Below are positions 1 to 8,782 of a stretch of 64,000 nucleotides of DNA, in pieces. The notes beneath the pieces were generated by a model. That model saw only the letters and a list, made by a program, of their open reading frames with translations. It was not told where the DNA came from and searched no databases. Position 1 is the stretch's first letter; each line of letters opens with the position of its first letter. A program made the translations under genes and the position numbers. The DNA comes from Enhydrobacter sp. (GTDB lineage Bacteria > Pseudomonadota > Alphaproteobacteria > Reyranellales > Reyranellaceae). The DNA lies in contig NZ_CP126889.1 of NCBI RefSeq assembly GCF_030246845.1, forward strand, positions 868,001 through 932,000. Reading direction: 5' to 3'.

Positions 1-1
1 C

Positions 2-1231
2 ATCGAGTGGTACGACTTTCTCCTCTACAGCACCGTGACCGGCCTGGTCTTCGGCAAGCTGTTCTTCCCGCACTCGGACCCGATGGTGGGCGTCCTCGAA
101 GCCTTCGCGGTCTACACGGTCGGATTCATCGCCCGTCCGATCGGCGGTGCGCTCTTCGGACATTTCGGCGATCGCATCGGGCGCAAGGCGACGTTGATCG
201 CGACCCTGCTGATCACCGGCCTGGCGACATTCGCCGTCGGCTTCGTCCCGGGCTACGATACGATCGGCATCTGGGGCGCCGTCATCCTGACGATCATCCG
301 CTTCATCCAGGGAATCGGCGTCGGCGGCGAGTGGGGCGGCTCGGTCCTGTTGTCGATGGAGTGGGCGCGCACCAACAAGCATCGCGGCTTCATCACCTCG
401 TGGCCACAGCTCGGCGGGCCGGCCGGACTCCTGCTGGCGAACATCGCCGTGCTCGCCTTCAGTGCAATCTCGGGCGACCAGTTCCTGGTCTGGGGATGGC
501 GCATTCCCTTCATGCTCAGCATCATCATGGTCGGGGTCGGGCTCTATATCCGCCTCGGCATCCTGGAGACGCCTGCCTTCCGGAAAATCCTCGATGAACA
601 GCGTGTGGAGCGCGCGCCGGTATTCGAGGTGATGAAGCGCCAGCCCAGGCAGGTCTTCCTGTCGATGTTCGCGCGGACGGCCGAGCAGGCGCCCGCCTAC
701 ATCTACCTCGCGTTCGTGTTCGCCTATGGAACGCAGGTCCTGCACCAGCCGCGCGACTTCCTGCTGACGGCGCTGATCACGGCCGGCGTGATCTCACTCT
801 TCACCATCCCCATCTCGGGGGCGCTGTCGGACCGCTACGGTCGCAAGCGCATCTACCTTATCGGCTCGGTGCTCACCGGCATCTTCGGCTTCGTCTACTT
901 CGCGATGCTGGACACGATGGTCCCGGGCTGGATCTTCCTCGGCATCATCCTGTCCTTCGTGCCGCACGATCTGATGTACGGACCGCAGGCCGCGCTGATC
1001 GCCGAGGGTTTCACGCCGCGGCTGCGCTACAGCGGCTGCTCGATCGGCTATCAGCTCGCCTCGGTCACGGCCGGCGGTCCGGCGCCCTTGATCGCGACGG
1101 CGCTGTTCGCAGCCTACGGTACGGGTTATGCCATCGCGATCTACATCGCGGTCTGCGCCATCGTCAGCATCATCGCTACGATGATGATGCCCGATCACAC
1201 CAACAAGGATATCTCGGCGGAAAACGCCTAG
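2..1231 (+). CDS. MFS transporter, metabolite:H+ symporter (MHS) type, 5' end cut off
   Basis: The gene runs in from before the window; the reading frame is open from base 2, and its first residues (IEWYDFLLY) match the conserved first-helix motif of MHS-family symporters, so only a short N-terminus is missing. The typical MFS loops are visible: GHFGDRIGRK after helix 2 and GALSDRYGRKR in the second half, plus RFIQGIGVGGEWGG in helix 4. Relatives (ShiA, ProP, KgtP, CitA types) import small organic acids or osmolytes with protons across the inner membrane. The substrate cannot be told from sequence. A strong hairpin terminator follows, so it is transcriptionally separate from the LLM genes downstream. 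Confidence 0.9.
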   Translation: MEWYDFLLYSTVTGLVFGKLFFPHSDPMVGVLEAFAVYTVGFIARPIGGALFGHFGDRIGRKATLIATLLITGLATFAVGFVPGYDTIGIWGAVILTIIRFIQGIGVGGEWGGSVLLSMEWARTNKHRGFITSWPQLGGPAGLLLANIAVLAFSAISGDQFLVWGWRIPFMLSIIMVGVGLYIRLGILETPAFRKILDEQRVERAPVFEVMKRQPRQVFLSMFARTAEQAPAYIYLAFVFAYGTQVLHQPRDFLLTALITAGVISLFTIPISGALSDRYGRKRIYLIGSVLTGIFGFVYFAMLDTMVPGWIFLGIILSFVPHDLMYGPQAALIAEGFTPRLRYSGCSIGYQLASVTAGGPAPLIATALFAAYGTGYAIAIYIAVCAIVSIIATMMMPDHTNKDISAENA

Positions 1232-1254
1232 CGGCGCCTCCCGTCCGCCGAGCA

Positions 1255-1287
1255 GCCCGCCGGGTCGCCGATCCGGCGGGCATTTTC
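1255..1287 (+). terminator. Rho-independent terminator after the MFS gene
   Basis: A perfect 9-bp GC-rich inverted repeat (GCCCGCCGG / CCGGCGGGC, 1255-1263 and 1273-1281) with a 9-base loop is followed by ATTTTC. It lies 24 bases after the MFS stop codon. Confidence 0.75.
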
Positions 1288-1341
1288 ACGGCCGGCGTTC
1301 GCCTGCTACGCTCGCCGAAACCGGCAACGAGGAGCGCCCCC

Positions 1342-2211
1342 ATGAAAATCGGAGTCTTCGCCACCTTCATGTCGCCGCTCGCGACGCCACAGATGATCCG
1401 CGCCTTCGGCCGCCGCGCCGAGGAGTCCGGTCTCGACTCGATCTGGATGGGCGAGCACGTGGCGCTCTTCGACAAGAACACCTACGGCTACCCGGGATCG
1501 AAGGACGGCCGCATCCCGGTGCCGCCGGGCGGCGGCATGCTCGACGTCACGGCGACGTTCGGCTTTCTTGCCGCCGCCACCACGAAGCTGCGCTTCGGTA
1601 CCGGAGTCGCGCTCGTGCCCCAGCGCAATCCCATCTACACCGCGAAGGAAATGTGCACTCTCGACTGGCTCAGCAACGGCCGCCTCGACTTCGGCATCGG
1701 TGTGGGCTGGAACAAGGAGGAGGTCGAGGCCTGCGGCTATCGCTGGGAGGATCGCGGCGCGCGGTGCGACGAGTTCATGGAGGTGATGCGCAGGCTCTGG
1801 ACCGAGCCGGTGGTCGACTTCGCCGGCAAATGGGTCAGGTTCGAGACCCTGCGGCTCGATCCCAAGCCGATCCAGAAGCCACACATCCCGATCATCGTCG
1901 GCGGCTATGCCGACGCCGCCTTCCGCCGCGCGGTCGAGTTCGGCGCCGGCTGGTACGGCTTCAATCTCGATCCCGCACGGACCAAGGGCATGCTCGACAA
2001 GCTCGACGCGGCCTTCGCCAAGGCCGGCCGCAAGCGCGGCAAGGACTTCCAGATCATCGTCACGCCGCCCATGTCGATGGCGATGAACGCCATGCAGGGC
2101 TACGCCGAGCTTGGTGTCGACCGCCTGATCGTCAATCTCGGCGGCCAGAAGCCCGAGCAGGTCGACAAGCGGCTGCCCGAGATCGCGTCGCTGGTGCAGA
2201 AGGCGGCGTAG
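1342..2211 (+). CDS. LLM class flavin/F420-dependent oxidoreductase
   Basis: A 289-residue luciferase-like monooxygenase fold protein. The N-terminus (KIGVFATFMSP), the WMGEHVALF segment and the later LRFGTGVALVPQRNP strand are typical of the LLM F420-dependent subgroup, which transfers hydride between F420 or FMN and an unknown substrate. The length fits the family. The ATG is preceded by GAGGAGCG, a good ribosome binding site. The next LLM gene starts 6 bases after the stop, so the two are almost certainly co-transcribed and may form a two-enzyme or heteromeric unit. The cofactor (F420 or FMN) cannot be settled by eye. Confidence 0.85.
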   Translation: MKIGVFATFMSPLATPQMIRAFGRRAEESGLDSIWMGEHVALFDKNTYGYPGSKDGRIPVPPGGGMLDVTATFGFLAAATTKLRFGTGVALVPQRNPIYTAKEMCTLDWLSNGRLDFGIGVGWNKEEVEACGYRWEDRGARCDEFMEVMRRLWTEPVVDFAGKWVRFETLRLDPKPIQKPHIPIIVGGYADAAFRRAVEFGAGWYGFNLDPARTKGMLDKLDAAFAKAGRKRGKDFQIIVTPPMSMAMNAMQGYAELGVDRLIVNLGGQKPEQVDKRLPEIASLVQKAA

Positions 2212-2216
2212 ACGCC

Positions 2217-3320
2217 GTGCATCTCGAGACGCTGCTGCCGCTCGGCAAGGTCGATCCCGGGCTGCGCGCACCGGAGGTGCCGCTCGATCTCGGCTCGATC
2301 GGTCGCGATGCGCGGCTCCTGGAGGAGATCGGTTACGACGGGCTGGTGGTCGAGGAAACCAAGGACGATCCGTTCGTCCTGATGGCGCTGGCCGCCGAGG
2401 CGACACGCACGCTCGGGCTCGGCACCTCGGTCGCGATCGCCTTCCCGCGCAGCCCGACCGTGACCGCGCTCAGCGCCTGGACGATCCAGAAGCTGAGCCG
2501 CGGCCGCTTCACCCTCGGCCTCGGCACGCAGGTGAAGGCGCATATCGAACGGCGCTATGGCCTCGCCTGGTCGCCGGCGGGACCGTGGATGCGCGAATAC
2601 GTGGCAGCCGTGCGCGCGCTCTGGAACTGCTGGCAGAACGGCGTGCCGCTGGACGTGAAAGGTGAGCGCTACAACATCAATCTGATGGTGCCGCTGTTCA
2701 ATCCGGGGCCGATCGAGCATCCCGACATCCCGATCCACGTCGCCGCCGTGAATCCCGTCATGTGCCGCATTGCCGGCGAGGTCGCCGACGGCATCCGCAT
2801 CCATCCGGTCTGCACGCCGTCCTATATCGAGCAGGTGATGCTGCCTGCCGTGCGGACCGGCGCGGCGAGGACAGGCCGCTCGCTCGACGCGTTCGAGGTA
2901 TGCATGAAGCCGCTGGTGGCGACGGCCGCGACAGAGGCGGAGCTTGTACCCAAGGTACGCGATGTCAGGGCCCGTATCTCCTTCTACGCCTCGACGCCGC
3001 AATATCGCGCGGCGTTCGACCATCTCGGCCTCGGCGACCTCGCCGATCGCCTGAAGCTCCTGTCGCGCGCCCAGCGCTGGGAGGAGATGCCGCAGCATAT
3101 CAGCGACGAGGTGCTGCACACCTTCGTCACCATCGGCACCTACGATACGATCGCCAAGCAGCTTTGCGACCGATTCGGCAGCGTCGTCACGCGCTGCGAG
3201 TTCTCGATCGCCGTCAGGACGGAAGCCGACAAGGAACGCCTGCGCGATCTCGCCAGGGCCATCCGCTCGTTGCCGCTCGACCGCGTGCGCAAGAGCATCA
3301 TGGGTGCCGCGACTTCCTGA
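2217..3320 (+). CDS. LLM class flavin-dependent oxidoreductase
   Basis: A 367-residue LLM-fold protein, read from a GTG six bases after the previous stop; the frame is open far upstream, but homology to the fold begins here (HLETLLPLGKVDPG). Segments such as TLGLGTSVAIAFPRSP, LSRGRFTLGLGTQV and GPWMREYVAAVRALW are characteristic of LLM oxidoreductases. The substrate is unknown. It shares an operon with the preceding LLM gene. Proteins of this subgroup are often found beside fatty-acid or aromatic catabolism genes; here there is no other immediate partner downstream. Confidence 0.85.
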   Translation: MHLETLLPLGKVDPGLRAPEVPLDLGSIGRDARLLEEIGYDGLVVEETKDDPFVLMALAAEATRTLGLGTSVAIAFPRSPTVTALSAWTIQKLSRGRFTLGLGTQVKAHIERRYGLAWSPAGPWMREYVAAVRALWNCWQNGVPLDVKGERYNINLMVPLFNPGPIEHPDIPIHVAAVNPVMCRIAGEVADGIRIHPVCTPSYIEQVMLPAVRTGAARTGRSLDAFEVCMKPLVATAATEAELVPKVRDVRARISFYASTPQYRAAFDHLGLGDLADRLKLLSRAQRWEEMPQHISDEVLHTFVTIGTYDTIAKQLCDRFGSVVTRCEFSIAVRTEADKERLRDLARAIRSLPLDRVRKSIMGAATS

Positions 3321-3414
3321 TTCGCGGGACGATGCTCCTCCGTTCGCACCATCGCCGAAGAGGTACCGCCAAAGAACGCAGCTGGAATCGGCCTTTCTGT
3401 TGTAGCGGTGCAGT

Positions 3415-3430
3415 AACCTCGGTCGAGGTT
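3415..3430. promoter_or_regulatory. Palindrome just upstream of the envelope-protein cluster
   Basis: AACCTCG-GT-CGAGGTT is a perfect 7-bp inverted repeat ending 4 bases before the ATG at 3435. It could be an operator or a start-site hairpin controlling the 3435-6850 cluster; no regulator is adjacent. Function is inferred only from symmetry and position. Confidence 0.3.
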
Positions 3431-3434
3431 CGAG

Positions 3435-4589
3435 ATGACCGACAACATCCTTTCGCAGTCGGAGGGTAGCGCCAACCCGCCCGGGCAAGGCGGTCGGATG
3501 CATGGCGGCAAGAGTTTTTCCGATACCGACCGCATAGCTGCCAAAGCGGCGCCAGTGACGCCCGAGGCACCTGCCGACATCCGACGCGGCTGGCGACGAA
3601 CCATGACCGGCCTGGTCTGCCTGATCGCTGCGGCAGGCGTCGGCTTCCTGATCTATCAAAGTCAGGACGTGCATCGTATCGCGAAGGCGAACGCTGCGGC
3701 GACGCGCACGAGCGACGAGACGCAGGTCAATCAGTCAGCGCCATCCAAGCGAACTGAAGCCCAGACGCATGACCTCGATGTCGTGCGCCGCGAGATGGAA
3801 ACCCAGACGACCGCGCGTCTTGCAGACGACGCGGCCAGGGAGGCAGCGGAACGCTCGGCAGCCGAGCTGGAGCAAGCCCTGAAACAGGAACGCGACAAGG
3901 CCGAGAAGCTGGCTCGCGAGCTGGCCGCGACGCGGCGTGTATTGGAAACCCAGGCGACGACGGTACGGGGCGAGTCCGGCGCCAAGCCGGCTGACAATCA
4001 GGAACTCGCCATACTGAAGCGCGCGCTCCAGGAGGCGGAGACGTCGACAGCGGCATATCAGGAGTTGCTGGCGCAGGAGCGCGCCCGCAATCAAAGCCTC
4101 GAGCAACAGCTCCTGGCGCGTCGGGAAACCGCGCCGGATCCCAAGGGCAGTGATACGGCTGAAGGCGCGGACTCGTCCGGTGCGACGCCTACGGTGGCGT
4201 CCGACAGGCCCTCGGCAGTTGCGCCTTCTGCCGAGGACAAGCCGCTGATTGTGGCTTCGGCAGACGACAGGTCGGCGACGACCGCCGCGCCGCAACCGGC
4301 AGTGTCCGGCGGCGGCAATCCGGAAGCCGACCGCCTCGTGGCGCGCGCCAACCAGCTCTTGATCGTGGGCGATGTCGCCGCCGCGCGGATCGTGCTCGAC
4401 CGTGCCGCCGAGCTGGGCGACGCACGGGCGCTGTTCACGTTGGCCGAGACGTACGACCCGCTCAGCCTGTCGGCATGGGGGACGCTGGGCACGCAAGGCG
4501 ATGCCGCCAAGGCGCGGGAGCTTTACGCCAAGGCGTTCGCCGGCGGGGTCCAGGAGGCGAAGGATCGGATGAACGCGTTGCGTGAGTAA
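3435..4589 (+). CDS. Membrane-anchored coiled-coil protein with C-terminal Sel1/TPR-like repeat
   Basis: A 384-residue protein of unknown function. It has a polar N-terminus of about 55 residues, one transmembrane helix (about 57-75), a long charged, Ala/Glu/Gln-rich coiled coil (about 105-240), a Ser/Thr/Ala-rich linker, and a C-terminal helical repeat of about 90 residues with Sel1/TPR character (DARALFTLAETYD, KARELYAKAFAGG). This arrangement suggests a type II inner-membrane protein with a periplasmic scaffold domain. It is followed 53 bases later by a TAXI-type binding protein on the same strand, and the four genes to 6850 look like one transcription unit. I do not recognise a named family. 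Confidence 0.75.
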   Translation: MTDNILSQSEGSANPPGQGGRMHGGKSFSDTDRIAAKAAPVTPEAPADIRRGWRRTMTGLVCLIAAAGVGFLIYQSQDVHRIAKANAAATRTSDETQVNQSAPSKRTEAQTHDLDVVRREMETQTTARLADDAAREAAERSAAELEQALKQERDKAEKLARELAATRRVLETQATTVRGESGAKPADNQELAILKRALQEAETSTAAYQELLAQERARNQSLEQQLLARRETAPDPKGSDTAEGADSSGATPTVASDRPSAVAPSAEDKPLIVASADDRSATTAAPQPAVSGGGNPEADRLVARANQLLIVGDVAAARIVLDRAAELGDARALFTLAETYDPLSLSAWGTLGTQGDAAKARELYAKAFAGGVQEAKDRMNALRE

Positions 4590-4642
4590 AGGATCGTGGT
4601 TGTTCAAGTGGCGTAAGTCGGGGCGCTTGAAGGGGGTCATTA

Positions 4643-5668
4643 ATGATCACGGTTCTTGGACTGCGCATCCTTTGCGCGCTGACAGTCCTGACGCCTGCTC
4701 TGCTGGCGCTTCAGCCGATCCCGGTCGAGGCGCAGGGGAGAACCGCGGCGGTCCAGCGCCCGCCCACCTACGAGCAGCGGCAGGAGAAGATGAATGCCTG
4801 GACGGTGGGCCTCGCAGCCGGGCTGATCGAGGGTGCGCCGTTGCGGCTGGCGGCGGAGATGGCCCGAGTGGTCGATGACGGAGGCAATCTGCATGTGCTC
4901 CCGATCGTCACGCGCGGCGCCACCGAGAACCTGAATTCCCTGCTTTATCTGCGCGGCATCGATCTCGCGATAATCAACTCCGACGCCCTCGAAGAATACA
5001 AGGTCGAGTTCCCGGAGGTCGGCAAGCACGTCACCTATCTGCTCAATCTCTTCCCCTCGGAGCTGCATATCTTCGTCCGGCCCGAAATCCAGAGCCTGCA
5101 GGACCTTGCCGGCAAGAAGGTGAACTTCAACACCCAGGGCACCGCCGCCGCCTATTCAGGTCCGCTGATCCTCAGCCGGCTCGGCATCAACGTCGAGAAG
5201 ATGTTCATCCCGCACCCGGTGGCGCTGCAGCAACTGCGCAAGGGCGAGATGGCGGCCGTCGTGTTCATCACGTCGAAGCCGGTCGATGCGTTCCTGCGCG
5301 GCCAGTGGGAGCCCGGCTTCAAGTTCCTGCCGATCGCCTACGACAGCAAGCTCGAAGACTACTATCTGCCGGCGACGCTGGAAGCGGCCGATTATCCGGC
5401 CCTGATCAAGCCCGGCGAGCGCATATCGACCATTGCAGTGCCGACGGCCCTCGTCGCCTACAACTGGCCGCTCAACTCGAACCGCTACCTGCGCGTCGCC
5501 CGCTTCACCGAGCATCTCTTCGGCCAGATCGACAAGCTGCAGGGCCCCGGCTTCGACGCGAAGTGGAAAACGATCAATCTCGCCGCGACGGTCCCCGGCC
5601 TTGCCCGCTTCCCGGCGGCGCAGGAGTGGCTGGACCGCCAGGCGCGCAAGCCGCAAGAGAGAAAATGA
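4643..5668 (+). CDS. TAXI-family TRAP-type solute-binding protein
   Basis: A 341-residue exported protein: N-terminal signal peptide (about residues 1-30, ending near VEAQG), then a type II periplasmic binding fold of the TAXI class. Visible landmarks are RGIDLAIINSDALEEYK, LAGKKVNFNTQGTAAAYSG and the ERISTIAVPTALVAYN segment. TAXI proteins normally deliver ligand to a fused TRAP permease, but no DctQM-type gene lies nearby, so it may work with a distant permease or act as a sensor. A GGGGG-rich ribosome site precedes the ATG. Its stop overlaps the next start (ATGA), showing translational coupling to the TagO/VasI-like gene. Confidence 0.8.
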   Translation: MITVLGLRILCALTVLTPALLALQPIPVEAQGRTAAVQRPPTYEQRQEKMNAWTVGLAAGLIEGAPLRLAAEMARVVDDGGNLHVLPIVTRGATENLNSLLYLRGIDLAIINSDALEEYKVEFPEVGKHVTYLLNLFPSELHIFVRPEIQSLQDLAGKKVNFNTQGTAAAYSGPLILSRLGINVEKMFIPHPVALQQLRKGEMAAVVFITSKPVDAFLRGQWEPGFKFLPIAYDSKLEDYYLPATLEAADYPALIKPGERISTIAVPTALVAYNWPLNSNRYLRVARFTEHLFGQIDKLQGPGFDAKWKTINLAATVPGLARFPAAQEWLDRQARKPQERK

Positions 5669-6315
5669 AGACCGCCGCGATCTGCCTGTCCGTGACGTTC
5701 AGCGTCGCGAGTCAGGGAACGCTGGCGCAGGGCACCGGCGATGCGATGGAAAAGCTGCGCGCCTGCTCGCTGCTCCAGCAGGCCGAACGGCTGGAGTGCC
5801 TGCAGAAGCTCTCGCGCGACATCGCGCCGCCGCCGGCGCCGTCCGCGCCCCAAGCCGCAGGCGCAGCGCAAGACTGGATCGTGAGCGAGACGACCTCGCC
5901 GGTGGACTACACGCCGATCGTCCTTGCCACGGCGTCTTCCAGCGCCGCGCCCAACGGCACGGCGATGCAGCTCTCGATCCAATGCCGCAGCGGCCGCACC
6001 GACGTGGTTATCGACGGCCCGACGCTCACGCACCGCGGCGAAGACTACGTCATCTTCTACGCCGTGAATGGCGGCCAACCCGCGGAGATTGCGGCCGGCT
6101 CCCCGACGTCGGGAACCGGCGTCGCCGTGAAAGGCGATGTCGTGTCGTTCCTGGCGTCGCTGCCCGATCGCGGTGACGTCACGTTTCGACTGGCGTCCCG
6201 GCAAGCGACGGCGCTCGAGGGGCGGTATTCGCTCACTGCCTTGAAGACGGTGCTCGACCGACTGGCCGGCCCCTGCAAATGGCCAGCCGCCGCCAGCGCT
6301 TCGCGTATTCGATGA
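5665..6315 (+). CDS. Secreted TagO/VasI-like protein
   Basis: A 216-residue protein with a signal peptide (about 1-22, cleavage near TLAQG), a short Cys-containing helical segment (ACSLLQQAERLECLQKLSRD), a Pro/Ala linker and a beta-rich C-terminal domain starting DWIVSETTSPVDYTPIV. This layout resembles the type VI secretion accessory family VasI/TagO, whose core begins with W-x-V-x3-SP-x-D-x-(S/T)P. There are no other T6SS genes in the window, so the relation is structural at best. The ATG overlaps the TGA of the TAXI gene by the ATGA junction, so the two are translationally coupled. Function is unknown. Confidence 0.65.
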   Translation: MKTAAICLSVTFSVASQGTLAQGTGDAMEKLRACSLLQQAERLECLQKLSRDIAPPPAPSAPQAAGAAQDWIVSETTSPVDYTPIVLATASSSAAPNGTAMQLSIQCRSGRTDVVIDGPTLTHRGEDYVIFYAVNGGQPAEIAAGSPTSGTGVAVKGDVVSFLASLPDRGDVTFRLASRQATALEGRYSLTALKTVLDRLAGPCKWPAAASASRIR

Positions 6316-6352
6316 TTTCCGGTCACCAGTCGATTCACAGGGAGATACCATA

Positions 6353-6850
6353 ATGGTCAAGATCGAACGCGCGATGGGAGCAATAGCGTTGGGTGCCGCA
6401 GTCTTGTTCCTCGCCGCCCTGCCGGCAGCAGCACAGAGCACCCGTGCGACATCGACGCTGCCCATGCCCAGCGTCGCGAAGAAAAGCCATCGCCTCATCG
6501 TGCAGGTGAACACCAACGACCCCGCGATGATGAATCTGGCGCTCAACAACGCGACCAATGTCGAGCACTACTACAAGAGCGTCGGCGAGAAAGTGGAGAT
6601 CGAGATCGTCACTTTCGGTCCTGGCCTGCACATGCTGCGGGACGATACCTCGCCGGTGAAGGATCGCATCAAGACGATCGCCGAGAAGATGCCGTCGATC
6701 TCCTTCAAGGCGTGCGGCAATACTCAGGCGAACATGAGCAAGGCCGAGGAAAAGGACATTCCGCTCCTTCCGCAGGCGACGGTCGTGAAGTCCGGCGCGG
6801 TGAGAGTCATAGAGCTGCAGGAGCAGGGCTGGAGCTATCTGCGCCCGTAG
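6353..6850 (+). CDS. Periplasmic DsrE-like protein
   Basis: A 165-residue protein with a clear signal peptide (about 1-29, ending PAAAQS). The mature part (RLIVQVNTNDPAMMNLALNNATN, VEIEIVTFGPGLHML, and a single central Cys in FKACGNTQ) has the pattern of DsrE/DsrF-like sulfur-relay folds, here exported rather than cytoplasmic. Such secreted DsrE relatives are often found near sulfur or redox proteins; none is obvious next door. It is the last gene of the 3435-6850 run and ends in a short convergent gap with the VOC gene. Confidence 0.7.
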   Translation: MVKIERAMGAIALGAAVLFLAALPAAAQSTRATSTLPMPSVAKKSHRLIVQVNTNDPAMMNLALNNATNVEHYYKSVGEKVEIEIVTFGPGLHMLRDDTSPVKDRIKTIAEKMPSISFKACGNTQANMSKAEEKDIPLLPQATVVKSGAVRVIELQEQGWSYLRP

Positions 6851-6872
6851 CCGATCGCGGTGAACGTCCCCG

Positions 6873-7817
6873 TCATCGTGCTACGCGCCGGGCCGCGTCG
6901 CTGAAGCGCTGCCGGCGCCTCTCGACGCGCGGGTCGTCCATCTCCTCGGCAGTGCCGCTCGGCGTCCAGGCATCGCGGCCGGGAACGTAGTTCCGGTTGG
7001 TCTGCACCGGATTGCGATTGACGAGCGGCCGTGCATAGAGCGGATTGCGCATGCTGCGCACCTCGTGCTCGACCTCGAACAGCTTGCTGCCGCTGTCGGG
7101 ATCCACGATCTGCACGAAACGGTATTGATGCTGGTTGCTTTCCTCGATGACCAGACCGCGCTCGACGAGCTGCCGATGCGGGCCCGAAAAGTTCGCGACA
7201 TAGACCTGGACGTGATGGCCGTCGTAAGGCGCGAGAGGCAAGTCGCTCTCCCGAAAAACGAGCTCCTGCCCCATGCCGACCGAAATATGCGCCGCCGGAT
7301 GCGCGCCGCCGGCCTCCACCCGTGCCACGGTGCCGAAGACGCGGCGATAGAACTCGGCAATGCCCTTCGCAGTGCCAGCCGGCACATCGAACTCGACGTA
7401 AGGCATGCCAAGCTCCATGCCGTCGAAGCGCGGCGTGGGACTGTGGCAAAGGATCTTGTTGCCCCAGGGGCAGGTCGCCTCGACATGGTCGGCATGCTCG
7501 ATGAAGGCGAAGCGCGTTCCGCTGAGGGGCTTGGCCATCCTTTCGAGACGCTGCAGCAGCGCGCCGCGATCCGGAATCACGAGGCCGACGCGGCCACGTA
7601 GGCACTGCGCCCTCCCGGTCGGCAGATGGAACTGGCTGCGCCCGACATTGACCCACATATTGTCGATGCTGGTCATCATGTAGGGGTCGCGCGTCAGCCC
7701 GAGACCGGTCATGTAGAAAAGCGTCGCCAGTCCCTGATCCTCGACCTGCACGTTGACGTGCTCCAGGGCCACGATATTGCCGAGATCCTCCGCGCTGCGG
7801 TCATACTGCCTGGCCAT
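6873..7817 (-). CDS. VOC superfamily protein with two modules (extradiol dioxygenase-like)
   Basis: A 314-residue protein containing two tandem VOC beta-alpha-beta-beta-beta modules: the first starts LEHVNVQVEDQGLATLFYMTGLGL, the second near MPYVEFDVPAGTAKGIAEFYRRVFG. Candidate metal ligands are His near the start of module 1, His in the second module (HHVQVYVAN) and Glu in KLFEVEHEV. Fold relatives include catechol dioxygenases and glyoxalases. The tail of about 60 residues is rich in Arg, Pro and Asn. The gene is divergent from the TfdA-like dioxygenase across a 72-base gap, suggesting shared control in oxidative catabolism. Substrate unknown. Confidence 0.75.
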   Translation of the reverse strand: MARQYDRSAEDLGNIVALEHVNVQVEDQGLATLFYMTGLGLTRDPYMMTSIDNMWVNVGRSQFHLPTGRAQCLRGRVGLVIPDRGALLQRLERMAKPLSGTRFAFIEHADHVEATCPWGNKILCHSPTPRFDGMELGMPYVEFDVPAGTAKGIAEFYRRVFGTVARVEAGGAHPAAHISVGMGQELVFRESDLPLAPYDGHHVQVYVANFSGPHRQLVERGLVIEESNQHQYRFVQIVDPDSGSKLFEVEHEVRSMRNPLYARPLVNRNPVQTNRNYVPGRDAWTPSGTAEEMDDPRVERRRQRFSDAARRVAR

Positions 7818-7889
7818 CGCTTGCCTCCGTTCGATCGGCCGGACATTCTAGCAAGCGAGGCGTCCCCGAGCGACCGAAGGAAACACGCC

Positions 7890-8771
7890 ATGGCCATCAC
7901 CATCCGTCAGGTCGGTCCCTGCTTCGCGGGCGAAGTCGACGGCATCGACATCCGCAGGTCGCTCAGCGCGGATGACGTGGCGGCGATCCATGCCGGCATG
8001 GACCGGTACGCCGTCCTGGTGTTCCGCGACCAGAAGATCGACGACGCCCAGCAGCTCGCCTTCACGCGCGGTCTGGGCGAGATCGAGCAGGCCATCGGCA
8101 CCAGCCTGCGCGCCGCCGGCGACTATCGTCTGCCGACGACCTTCGCCGACGTCTCGAACCTCGATCGCGACAACGCGCCGTTCGCGCGCGACGACCGCCG
8201 CCGGTTGTTCGCGATCGGCAATCGTCTCTGGCATTCGGACAGCTCGTTCAAGGCGACGCCCGCCAAGTACTCGCTGCTGCGCGCCGTCAGCCTGCCCTCG
8301 AAGGGCGGTGACACGCAGTTCGCCGACATGCGTGCGGCCTACGATGCGCTGGACGAGGAGACCAGGGATCAGGTGGAAGACCTGGTGTGCGAGCATTCGC
8401 AGATGTTCTCGCGACAGCTTATCGGCTTCTTCGACTTCACCGACGAGGAGCGCGAGCGATTCAGGCCGGTGCGGCAGCGGCTGGTCCGCGTCCATCCCGT
8501 CACCGGCCGCAAGTCGCTTTACCTTTCGAGCCATGCCGGCGGCATCGTCGGCTGGCCCGTTCCCGAGGCGCGCGGCTTCCTGCGCGATCTGGTCGAGCAC
8601 GCCACGCAGCGCGAGTTCGTCCATACCCACAAATGGCGCATCGGCGATCTCGTGATGTGGGACAATCGTCAGACCATGCATCGGGCGCGCCCCTTCCCCG
8701 CCGACGAGCGGCGCGACATGCGCCGCACGACTCTCGCCGGCGACGGGCCGACAGTCGCACAGGCAGCCTAG
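7890..8771 (+). CDS. TauD/TfdA-family Fe(II)/2-oxoglutarate dioxygenase
   Basis: A 293-residue cupin-fold dioxygenase. The iron-binding triad is visible as H115-x-D117 (LWHSDSSF) and H264 (RQTMHRARPF), and a C-terminal RRDMRRTT segment supplies the Arg that binds 2-oxoglutarate. The sequence is closer in style to 2,4-D dioxygenase TfdA and alpha-ketoglutarate dioxygenases for aryl/alkyl ethers than to taurine dioxygenase. The start was chosen at the ATG where homology begins (MAITIRQVGPCFAG), after a GAAGGAAA-type site. It is followed 11 bases later by a small alpha-beta barrel protein, probably in the same operon. Confidence 0.88.
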   Translation: MAITIRQVGPCFAGEVDGIDIRRSLSADDVAAIHAGMDRYAVLVFRDQKIDDAQQLAFTRGLGEIEQAIGTSLRAAGDYRLPTTFADVSNLDRDNAPFARDDRRRLFAIGNRLWHSDSSFKATPAKYSLLRAVSLPSKGGDTQFADMRAAYDALDEETRDQVEDLVCEHSQMFSRQLIGFFDFTDEERERFRPVRQRLVRVHPVTGRKSLYLSSHAGGIVGWPVPEARGFLRDLVEHATQREFVHTHKWRIGDLVMWDNRQTMHRARPFPADERRDMRRTTLAGDGPTVAQAA

Positions 8772-8782
8772 GGAGAACGACC

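Noticed and set aside
2100..3674. A 524-codon minus-strand frame over the LLM gene
   Set aside because: The plus-strand LLM gene has family motifs throughout; the minus frame has none.
5665..6315. Possible type VI secretion locus, because of the TagO/VasI-like protein
   Set aside because: No Tss, Hcp, VgrG or ClpV genes occur in the window; a single accessory-like domain does not make a T6SS.
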